DNA from: Candidatus Nealsoniibacteriota bacterium
Lineage (GTDB): Bacteria; Patescibacteriota; Minisyncoccia; Minisyncoccales; MHMH01
Assembly: GCA_016186525.1 (NCBI GenBank)
Contig: JACPLM010000003.1
Coordinates: forward strand, 1 to 21,190
Reading direction: 5' to 3'
Length of the DNA stretch: 21,190 nucleotides
How positions within the stretch are numbered: the stretch's first letter is position 1; every line of letters begins with the position of its first letter. The notes under the pieces were generated by a model, which did no database searches, was not told the DNA's origin, and saw only the letters and a program-made list of their open reading frames with translations. Below are positions 13,936-20,331 of this stretch, piece by piece. The position numbers and the translations under genes were made by a program.

Positions 13936-14911
13936 AAAATCTATTTTGATTACCGGCGGCGCCGGCTTCATTGGTTCTCATCTTGCAGAAAAACTTCTCA
14001 AAGCAGATAAAGAAGTTTTTGTTATTGACGATTTGTCCACCGGCAGTTTGAAAAATATTGCGCATCTTAAAAATGACAAAAACTTTCATTTTATAAAAGG
14101 CACGATTCTTGATGCCAGAACAATAGAAAAATTAGTTAAAAAAGTTAATCAAATTTATCATTTGGCTGCCGCCGTGGGAGTGAAGACAATTATTGATAAG
14201 CCGTTGGAATCTTTTCTTTTAAATACCAGGGGGACAGAAATTGTTTTAGATGCCGCAGTAAAATATAAAGTTCCCATTTTGATTACTTCCACCTCTGAAA
14301 TTTACGGTAAAAATGACAATTTGCCATTCGCTGAAGACGGCGACAGAGTCTATGGTTCCGCTTACCATGCTCGCTGGGGGTATGCTATGTCTAAAGGCGC
14401 TGATGAATTTTTAGCATTAGCCTACCATAGGGAGAAAGGGCTGAATGCGGTGATTGTCCGTCTTTTCAATGTTGTAGGGCCTCGCCAGACCGGAGTCTAC
14501 GGCATGGTGGTCCCCAGATTTGTACAGCAAGCTCTCGCGGGAGATCCTTTGACAGTTTACGGAGACGGCTATCAGACAAGGTGCTTCGGTTACGTTGACG
14601 ATATTACAGATGCTTTAGTAAAGCTTGCGAGCCACTCAAAAGCATCAGGCCATATTTTTAATTTGGGTTCTGACGAGGAAATTTCTATAAAAGAATTGGC
14701 CCGGAAGGTTAATAAGCTCACGGGGGCTAAGTCAAAAATTGCTTTTGTTCCTTACGCCAAAGTTTACGGCCAGGGTTTTGACGATATGGCCCGCAGGAGG
14801 CCGGACCTCTCAAAGATTAAAAAGATTATAGGTTACGCCCCAAAAATAACCTTAGAAGAAAGCCTTAAAAGAATTATTGATTATTATAGCAAATTATCAA
14901 ATGCCAAATAG
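13928..14911 (+). CDS. NAD-dependent epimerase/dehydratase (nucleotide-sugar modifying)
   Basis: A second extended SDR enzyme, 327 residues. Landmarks: TGGAGFIGSH (9-18), Asp34/Asp35, YHLAAAVGV, the catalytic STSEIYG (121-127), and Tyr152/Lys156 in RWGYAMSK. RLFNVVGPRQ, YGDGYQTRCFGYVDD and ARRRPDLSKIKKIIGYAPK follow. The motif set recalls dTDP-glucose 4,6-dehydratases and UDP-glucuronate decarboxylases as well as epimerases. With an upstream dehydrogenase that would supply a UDP-uronic acid, a decarboxylase-like role is possible but is inference. Its N-terminal Rossmann codons match the preceding epimerase almost base for base over 27 bases, although the proteins differ elsewhere. Confidence 0.88.
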   Translation: MPKKSILITGGAGFIGSHLAEKLLKADKEVFVIDDLSTGSLKNIAHLKNDKNFHFIKGTILDARTIEKLVKKVNQIYHLAAAVGVKTIIDKPLESFLLNTRGTEIVLDAAVKYKVPILITSTSEIYGKNDNLPFAEDGDRVYGSAYHARWGYAMSKGADEFLALAYHREKGLNAVIVRLFNVVGPRQTGVYGMVVPRFVQQALAGDPLTVYGDGYQTRCFGYVDDITDALVKLASHSKASGHIFNLGSDEEISIKELARKVNKLTGAKSKIAFVPYAKVYGQGFDDMARRRPDLSKIKKIIGYAPKITLEESLKRIIDYYSKLSNAK

Positions 14912-15593
14912 GGTCTGTTTCGCTTCAATAGATGTTGAACATCCGATTGATAATTTGAGCCAGATTTTAGAAGTTTTTAAAAGAAATAATATCCCGGCGA
15001 CCTTATTCGTCACGGGAAAAGTTTTAGAGCAGCACCCCGGTTTGTTTAAAAATTTGCCGAGCAATTACGAAGTTGCCTGCCATAGCTTTACTCATCGTTT
15101 TTGGAATACTCTGGATAGCGAGGAAAGAAAAAAAGAATTGAGTGATTTCCTTTTTCTTTACCAGAATATTTTTAATAAAAAACCCAGGGGATTTAGAGCG
15201 CCCTCGCACATTATTGACGAGGAGGCCTTGGAGCTTTTGGAGGAAAAAGGATTTTTATATGACAGCAGCATCGTCCCTCACTACCCGCCGTTTAAAAAAT
15301 ACCGCGGCTACAAGGGCAAGCGCCCTTTGCTGCCTTATTCTCCTAATGGGAGAAAAATTTTAGAGATTCCGGTCAGGGGGCAGATATTTGGGGTTCCTTT
15401 AGCCGGCGCATGGATTACCAAGCTTCCGTACCTTATTTACAGGATTTTATTTATCTTTTATCGCCCTAAATTTATAACTCTTAGCATTCATTCTTGGGAT
15501 AAACTGAAAAATTTAGAGAGAATTATCCGATTGCTTAAAAATAAGAATTATCAATTCTTAAATGGATCAGAAATTTATCAAAATTACAAATAA
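14901..15593 (+). CDS. Polysaccharide deacetylase (NodB/CE4 fold)
   Basis: CE4-type enzymes remove N- or O-acetyl groups from glycans using a metal. I start at ATG 14901 (230 residues) rather than the TTG at 14877, because the family begins with the first catalytic strand. Motifs: FASIDVEH with Asp11 and Glu13 (motif 1), CHSFTH with metal ligands His61 and His65 (motif 2), GFRAPSH with Arg99 (motif 3), YDSSIVP, and LSIHSWD with His197 (motif 5). No signal peptide is visible, so action on a cytoplasmic lipid-linked or nucleotide-linked glycan is likelier than on finished wall. It overlaps the epimerase by 11 bases and the FemAB-like gene by 32. DxE instead of DD in motif 1 suggests the PuuE/exopolysaccharide-associated branch. 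Confidence 0.85.
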   Translation: MPNRVCFASIDVEHPIDNLSQILEVFKRNNIPATLFVTGKVLEQHPGLFKNLPSNYEVACHSFTHRFWNTLDSEERKKELSDFLFLYQNIFNKKPRGFRAPSHIIDEEALELLEEKGFLYDSSIVPHYPPFKKYRGYKGKRPLLPYSPNGRKILEIPVRGQIFGVPLAGAWITKLPYLIYRILFIFYRPKFITLSIHSWDKLKNLERIIRLLKNKNYQFLNGSEIYQNYK

Positions 15594-16539
15594 AAATGAA
15601 TGGCAAGGTTTATTGGACAAAGTCTTATTCAAGACTTTTTTTCATAATATAGAGTGGGAAGAATTTTTAGAAAAACAATTTAAATGGCTGAAATTTGAAA
15701 GGTATGCTTACAATAATTCAGCTTTGTTGAGTTTAGCCAGAGTAGGGGATAAATTGATTTCCCATCCTTTCTGCGAATACGGCGGCCCCCTTCCTTTAGT
15801 GGAAAATATAGATGCGGAAGAATTTAAGCGTGATTTATTTTCAGAATTTCAGAATTCCATTAGAATCAGTTTTCACCCGTATTTAGCGATAGACGTTAAG
15901 AGAAGTGTTCTCTCAACATCGGGGAGGGTGAGTTATTTTGTGGAAGGGGCTCTTGATTTGAGAAAAACTACGCGCCATGAGATAGAAAAGGCGCAAAGGA
16001 ATAATCTTCAAATTGAAAAATGCCGAAATCAGAAAGACCTCCAAAGTTTTTATAATTTGCACATCAAAAGCGCCAAAAGGCATAAAATTCCGGCATACCC
16101 CCTCTCTTTTTTTGATTATTTTGCGAATTCTGCTGAATCAGAAATCATTTTAGCTAAAAATAACGGGAAAGTTATAGCTGGAAGCGTTTTTCTATTTTAT
16201 GACAAATTTGTTCATTATTTTCAAAATGCCATTGATGAAAAGCATAAGAATATGGGAGCCAACTACCTGATTTTATGGCAGCAAATCCAAAGATGCTTGC
16301 AGAATAATAAAGTTTTTGATTTCGGAGGCACCAGAATCGGTTCCCCTTTAGAGGTTTTTAAGAAAGGCTGGGGAGGTAAAGAATATCCGATTTTCGAGTT
16401 AACGAATTACGGAGAGGCGATGAAGCCTGGCTTCCCAAGGAGGCCAGGCTTCGAAACCCTCAGAAATGCTTTCGGATTTCTACCGCCATTTTTAATTAAA
16501 AAATTAAGCCCTTATTTGCTTAAATATAAATTGCGATAA
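15562..16539 (+). CDS. FemAB/GNAT-fold transferase (Acetyltransf_6-like)
   Basis: A 325-residue protein of the FemAB-like branch of the GNAT superfamily, whose members add aminoacyl or acyl groups to lipid-linked sugars or peptides. Visible: TRHEIEKAQRNNLQIE (the basic helix typical of these proteins), FYNLHIKSAKRHKIP, IAGSVFLFYDKFVHYF, HKNMGANYLILWQQI and FDFGGTRIGSPLEVFKKGWG. The last stretches are the hallmark C-terminal GNAT half. The palindromic element at residues 288-297 (KPGFPRRPGF) separates that half from a C-terminal LPPFLIKKLSPYLLKY helix. The start overlaps the deacetylase end by 32 bases. Adjacency to the deacetylase suggests it may acylate or aminoacylate the freed amine; that is inference. 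Confidence 0.8.
   Translation: MDQKFIKITNKNEWQGLLDKVLFKTFFHNIEWEEFLEKQFKWLKFERYAYNNSALLSLARVGDKLISHPFCEYGGPLPLVENIDAEEFKRDLFSEFQNSIRISFHPYLAIDVKRSVLSTSGRVSYFVEGALDLRKTTRHEIEKAQRNNLQIEKCRNQKDLQSFYNLHIKSAKRHKIPAYPLSFFDYFANSAESEIILAKNNGKVIAGSVFLFYDKFVHYFQNAIDEKHKNMGANYLILWQQIQRCLQNNKVFDFGGTRIGSPLEVFKKGWGGKEYPIFELTNYGEAMKPGFPRRPGFETLRNAFGFLPPFLIKKLSPYLLKYKLR
16422..16452 (+). repeat. In-frame palindromic element, copy 3 (KPGF..RPGF)
   Basis: gaagcctggcttc (16422-16434) and gaggccaggcttc (16440-16452) pair at 12 of 13 positions around the 5-base spacer ccaag. Each arm is near-palindromic about one centre base. It starts at a third codon position and encodes KPGFPRRPGF. The complement of the spacer (cttgg) equals the spacer of copy 5. 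Confidence 0.8.
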
Positions 16540-17258
16540 TGAAACAGGATAATTTTAAACAAAGGCAACAAAAATGGGAAAGAAAACAAGCGGATTACAA
16601 GGTTAATTCTGCCAGACAGGCAACGCTTGTTTTAACGCTTAAAAAAACCTTGGAGCTTTTGGGCGATAAAAGAAGGGGCAGACTTTTGGATATAGGCTGC
16701 GGTTTTGGCGAGCTGGCCATTCTTTTGGCTAAAAATACCGATTTTGAAATTATCGGTTTTGATATTTCAAAAACATCGGTTGAGGCAGCAAAGGCAAATA
16801 TTAAAAAGGCAGGGCTTGAGGGCAGGATTAAGATTGAGGAAGGGGATGTTTACAATCTTAATTATCCTGACGATTATTTTGATGCTGCGGTTAGCTTTGG
16901 TTATGTTTCGGCCGCCACTTATCCCGGCGCCCAAAAGGATGTCGCCAGAGTTTTAAAGCCGGAAGGAATCTTAATATGCGATTTTATAAATTGCTTGTCT
17001 CTTTACAAGATTTTCGGCAGCTTTAAAAGGGCTGTTAACGGCAATTCCCCCTATTATATTTCGCTTTCCGGGATTAAACAGAAATTTGCAAAAGAAAGCC
17101 TCATTTTTAGAAAGCAGCGTTTTTTCAATACTTACCCCCCACTGAATTTAAGCTTATCTCCCAAAGTTTTTTTGGTTTTTGAAAATACTTTTGGCAGGTT
17201 ATTTAAAAATTTTTTAGCTCGAGTAAGATTAGTATGTTTTTCGTACACCCCCAAATAA
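16539..17258 (+). CDS. SAM-dependent class I methyltransferase
   Basis: A 239-residue protein with a UbiE/type-11-like methyltransferase core. Motif I is LLDIGCGFGELA (49-60), the ribose-binding acidic residue is Asp75 in IIGFDIS, motif II is EEGDVYNLNYPDDYFD (100-115), and VLKPEGILICDF (138-149) is the post-motif strand. About 90 C-terminal residues, rich in aromatic and basic residues, are not recognised and may bind the acceptor. ATG shares one base with the stop of the preceding gene (taatg), and its own end overlaps the aminotransferase by 25 bases. In this operon, methylation of a sugar residue is the most natural role, but protein or lipid substrates cannot be excluded. Confidence 0.85.
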   Translation: MKQDNFKQRQQKWERKQADYKVNSARQATLVLTLKKTLELLGDKRRGRLLDIGCGFGELAILLAKNTDFEIIGFDISKTSVEAAKANIKKAGLEGRIKIEEGDVYNLNYPDDYFDAAVSFGYVSAATYPGAQKDVARVLKPEGILICDFINCLSLYKIFGSFKRAVNGNSPYYISLSGIKQKFAKESLIFRKQRFFNTYPPLNLSLSPKVFLVFENTFGRLFKNFLARVRLVCFSYTPK

Positions 17259-18280
17259 AATTAGGCAGATTAAGAAAGGCTGATATTATAAAAAAACTTT
17301 CTTCTTATTTTCCAGATAAGCAGCTGGTTTTTACCGATATGGGAAGGTCGGCTTTCAAGATCATAGTTGAAAAATTGAATCTCCAAAATTCGGAAATTTT
17401 AATGCCAGCCTATATCTGCGATATATTCAAGCCGATTTTAGAAAGGTATAACATTAAGCCGGTTTTTTTGGACATTGATTTAAAAACTTTTCATATCAAA
17501 CATGAAGATATAATTTCAAAAATTACCTCTCGGACAAAAGCAATTTTAGTGTGCCATACCTATGGACTTCCGTTTGACGTAGATGCGTTGAGGTCTGACC
17601 TCCGCGGGAGGACTGACCTCACAATCATTGAAGATTGCGCTCATGCTTTTGGCGTAAAGCCAAAAAGCGATATTGCTTTCTTCAGCCTCTATAAGCAGTT
17701 CCCCGCACTAAGGGGTGGTTTGCTGGTTTGTCCGAAAGATTGGCAAATTTCTTTGCCAAAAACTTCTTTTAACTTCAGAGATTTCATTTCTTTATTGAAT
17801 TGTTTTGCTTTATTCGCTTTTATATTTAAGAAATTCGGCAAAGATATTGCTCCAAAAATGTTGAGAAAAGAAAAACTGCCAGAGCCCGCAGGATTAAATA
17901 AACTATCCTTAAAACTTTTTTCCTATTTTTTTGAAGATTTCGAAAAATCTTTGCCGCATAGGATTAATATTGCCAAACTTTTTCAGTTAGAACTTAAAAA
18001 ATTGGGATTTGAAGTTCAGGATTCAAAAAATAATGTTTTTTGCTATTTATCGGCCTTAGTCCCTAATAATTTAACGGATAAAAGAGACGAGATTGTTGAA
18101 AAGTTAAGAAAATATCATGTTTTTTGCACCAGGATTTGGCATACGCCCATTATCCTAAATCATGAAGAATTTCCCAATACTTTTGAAGCAGCAAGGAGGA
18201 TAATCAACTTTCCTTTGCAGAATTATTATACGGAAAGGGATATAAAAAAGATAATAAAAGCTGTTAAAAAAGTATTATGA
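17234..18280 (+). CDS. DegT/DnrJ/EryC1-type PLP aminotransferase
   Basis: Family members transfer an amino group to a keto-sugar nucleotide using pyridoxal phosphate. In 348 residues: the PLP-phosphate loop region FTDMGRSAFKIIV (33-45), MPAYICDIFKPIL (57-69), ILVCHTYG, the ring-contacting Asp134 in IIEDCAHAFG, and the Schiff-base Lys154 in FFSLYKQF followed by RGGLLV. The C-terminal half with CTRIWHTPII, FPNTFEAARRIINFP and YTERDIKKI is typical of the small domain. Both key residues are present, so it should be active. The palindromic element encodes residues 120-129, ending just before the Asp134 motif. It would act downstream of the dehydratase/epimerase genes to make an amino sugar, possibly the substrate chain of the deacetylase and FemAB-like protein (inference). 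Confidence 0.85.
   Translation: MFFVHPQIKLGRLRKADIIKKLSSYFPDKQLVFTDMGRSAFKIIVEKLNLQNSEILMPAYICDIFKPILERYNIKPVFLDIDLKTFHIKHEDIISKITSRTKAILVCHTYGLPFDVDALRSDLRGRTDLTIIEDCAHAFGVKPKSDIAFFSLYKQFPALRGGLLVCPKDWQISLPKTSFNFRDFISLLNCFALFAFIFKKFGKDIAPKMLRKEKLPEPAGLNKLSLKLFSYFFEDFEKSLPHRINIAKLFQLELKKLGFEVQDSKNNVFCYLSALVPNNLTDKRDEIVEKLRKYHVFCTRIWHTPIILNHEEFPNTFEAARRIINFPLQNYYTERDIKKIIKAVKKVL
17590..17620 (+). repeat. In-frame palindromic element, copy 4 (RSDL..RTDL)
   Basis: gaggtctgacctc (17590-17602) and gaggactgacctc (17608-17620) pair at 11 of 13 positions around cgcgg. The left arm is a perfect six-one-six palindrome. It starts at a third codon position and encodes RSDLRGRTDL, five residues before the PLP-binding Asp134. 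Confidence 0.75.
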
Positions 18281-20331
18281 GAATTTTAATGCCGGTATTG
18301 CACTACTATCCTGTGATTGGAGGGTTGGAAACATGGACGCAGAATATTGCAGAGCGACTTTCTCCAAAAGCAGAGGTTTTTGTGGTGACAAGCAGAGTTG
18401 CAGATAGCGCCAAAAATGAAGTTAAAAATGGGGTTAAAATTTTTCGGACGTCTTTATTTAATTTAGGAGATCTTTCCTATTCTTCCCCGGTTCATATTTT
18501 GACGGCTCTGCCATTCATATTTTTTAAGTCTTTTTTACTGATATTATCTCAAAAAATTGATCTTTTGCACTGTCAGGGATTTTTGGGATCCTGTATGGGT
18601 TATTGCCTTTCAAAAATTACCGGTATGCCCTACATCGTGACGGTTCAGAGATTGGAAGAAAAGAATTTTTTTAAAAAAATAGTTTACAGAAAAGCTAATG
18701 TCTGCATTGCCGCAAGTTCTGCCATCCAAAAATATTTTGAGGAAATCGGATGCTCAAACATTGAAGTAATACCCAATGGCGTTGATTTGAAAAGGTTTGA
18801 AAATTTAAAGAAACAACAAAAAGATGATTTTATGGTGATGACAGTGGCAAGGCTGGAAAAGGTAAAAGGGATTGATTATTTGATTGGGGCGTTCGCGAGA
18901 CCCGGTCTCCTTGGGAGACCGGGTCTCAAACTCCTCGTTATCGGAGATGGATCAGAGAGGAATAATTTGGAGCGTTTGACGAAAGAACTTAACTTGGAAG
19001 ACAAGGTAAAATTTGTGGGACAAATTCCGCCCGAGGGGATTCCAGAATATTTAGCCATGGCTGATTGTTTTGTTTTGCCATCCCTCAAAGAAGGCTTCGG
19101 TATAGCGGTTTTAGAAGCAATGGCAGCAGGTGTTCCAGTTGTTGCAAGCAGGGTTGGCGGAATTCTGGATATTGTTGAAGACAAAAAAACCGGCCTTTTG
19201 GTGGAGCCGGGAAATGTCGAAGATATTTCCCAATCCATTCAGAGGATTTTTCAAGACTCGGCATTGAAAGAGCAACTTATTAATAACGCTATGACGGAGT
19301 TAAAACGTTATGACTGGCAGGATATCGCCGAAAAAGTTTATAAAATTTATCAAAAAAGCATCGCGATTAAAATTATTTTAGCTGCGGGAATATATCCGCC
19401 CGATATTGGCGGGCCGGCAACATACACAGAAAGGCTGGCTAAGGAATTAGGTTCGCCTGTCATCAGCTATTCCAGAAGACTTAAGAAAATCCCTAAAGGA
19501 ATTAAGCATTTCCTTTATTTTCTGGGACTGCTTTGGTTAGCTAAGGGCACTGATGTTATTTACACTCAAAATGTAACTAGCGCAGGCTTGCCGGCCTTGC
19601 TGGCCGCTAAATTATTAAGAAAAAAGCTTATCTTAAAGGTTGTGGGGGATGCGGCTTGGGAGCAGAAAAAAAACTATCTCAAGGGCATCCAATCGTATGT
19701 TGCCAGGGGAGCTGATAAAATTATTGTTCCCAGCCAGTATGTCAAGAGAATGGTTAAAGGCTGGGGTGTTTCCGAAGAAAAAATAGAAGTAATTTATAAT
19801 GCGGTCGAGAACAGTTCTCTGCTGAATATGACGAAAGATGAAGCAAAAAGGAAAATAGGCATTGAGGGCGACGTAATTTTATCTGTCGGACGTCCTGTGC
19901 CATGGAAAGGATTTGACGATTTAAGAAGCATCATGCCCGACTTACTCAAAGAAAACCCAAATTTCCGGTTAGTAATTGTCGGAGAGGAGAAAAAGGTTCC
20001 CCACGAGCAGATGCCATTTTATTTTAAAGCCGCCGATATGTTTGTCTTGAATTCAGGCTACGAAGGATTATCCCATGTGATTTTGGAGGCGATGAGTTTT
20101 GGCGTGCCCGTAATAGCCAGCAGGGAAGGGGGCAATCCGGAGTTGATAGAAGATAATTTTAACGGTTTTTTGGTAGAATATAAGAATAAAGAACAGATAA
20201 AACAAGCTATTTTGAAGTTATGGCGGGATAAAGAACTCCAAGAAAAATTCATTAAAAATTCCAGAGAGAAGTTGGAAGAGTTTAGCTGGGAAAATTTAGT
20301 AAAGAAAACGCTCCAGGTATTAAAATCATGA
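18277..20331 (+). CDS. Tandem GT4-GT4 glycosyltransferase fusion
   Basis: A 684-residue protein made of two complete GT-B/GT4 glycosyltransferases. Module 1 (about 1-360): MPVLHYYPVIGGLETWTQ, VIPNGVDLKRF, KGIDYLIGAF, LLVIGDG and the E-x7-E site KEGFGIAVLEA. Module 2 (about 364-684): AAGIYPPDIGGPATYTERLA, VIYNAVENS, SVGRPVPWKGFDD, LVIVGEE and YEGLSHVILEA. Single GT4 enzymes are about 350-400 residues, so both donor sites look intact and could add two sugars in succession. Module 2 has a short link between VGEE and its donor site. The start overlaps the aminotransferase stop as ATGA, and the end overlaps the next GT4 the same way. A palindromic element encodes residues 208-217 in module 1. Confidence 0.9.
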   Translation: MRILMPVLHYYPVIGGLETWTQNIAERLSPKAEVFVVTSRVADSAKNEVKNGVKIFRTSLFNLGDLSYSSPVHILTALPFIFFKSFLLILSQKIDLLHCQGFLGSCMGYCLSKITGMPYIVTVQRLEEKNFFKKIVYRKANVCIAASSAIQKYFEEIGCSNIEVIPNGVDLKRFENLKKQQKDDFMVMTVARLEKVKGIDYLIGAFARPGLLGRPGLKLLVIGDGSERNNLERLTKELNLEDKVKFVGQIPPEGIPEYLAMADCFVLPSLKEGFGIAVLEAMAAGVPVVASRVGGILDIVEDKKTGLLVEPGNVEDISQSIQRIFQDSALKEQLINNAMTELKRYDWQDIAEKVYKIYQKSIAIKIILAAGIYPPDIGGPATYTERLAKELGSPVISYSRRLKKIPKGIKHFLYFLGLLWLAKGTDVIYTQNVTSAGLPALLAAKLLRKKLILKVVGDAAWEQKKNYLKGIQSYVARGADKIIVPSQYVKRMVKGWGVSEEKIEVIYNAVENSSLLNMTKDEAKRKIGIEGDVILSVGRPVPWKGFDDLRSIMPDLLKENPNFRLVIVGEEKKVPHEQMPFYFKAADMFVLNSGYEGLSHVILEAMSFGVPVIASREGGNPELIEDNFNGFLVEYKNKEQIKQAILKLWRDKELQEKFIKNSREKLEEFSWENLVKKTLQVLKS
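18880..18950 (+). repeat. 71-base segment shared with the minus-strand GT4 gene
   Basis: Matches 7704-7774 (minus strand) at 68 of 71 positions. The three differences are single-base substitutions with no gaps. Similarity stops abruptly on both sides, although the encoded fold continues. Confidence 0.85.
18897..18927 (+). repeat. In-frame palindromic element, copy 5 (RPGL..RPGL)
   Basis: gagacccggtctc (18897-18909) and gagaccgggtctc (18915-18927) are perfect 13-base arms; the flanking c/g of the spacer cttgg extends the stem to 14. It starts at a third codon position and encodes RPGLLGRPGL. It is nearly identical to copy 2. Confidence 0.85.

Noticed and set aside
18271..18285. Possible UGA recoding, as in some CPR lineages
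   Set aside because: TGA ends the aminotransferase and the GT4 fusion at clean ATGA overlaps with the next gene, and no gene needs TGA read through.
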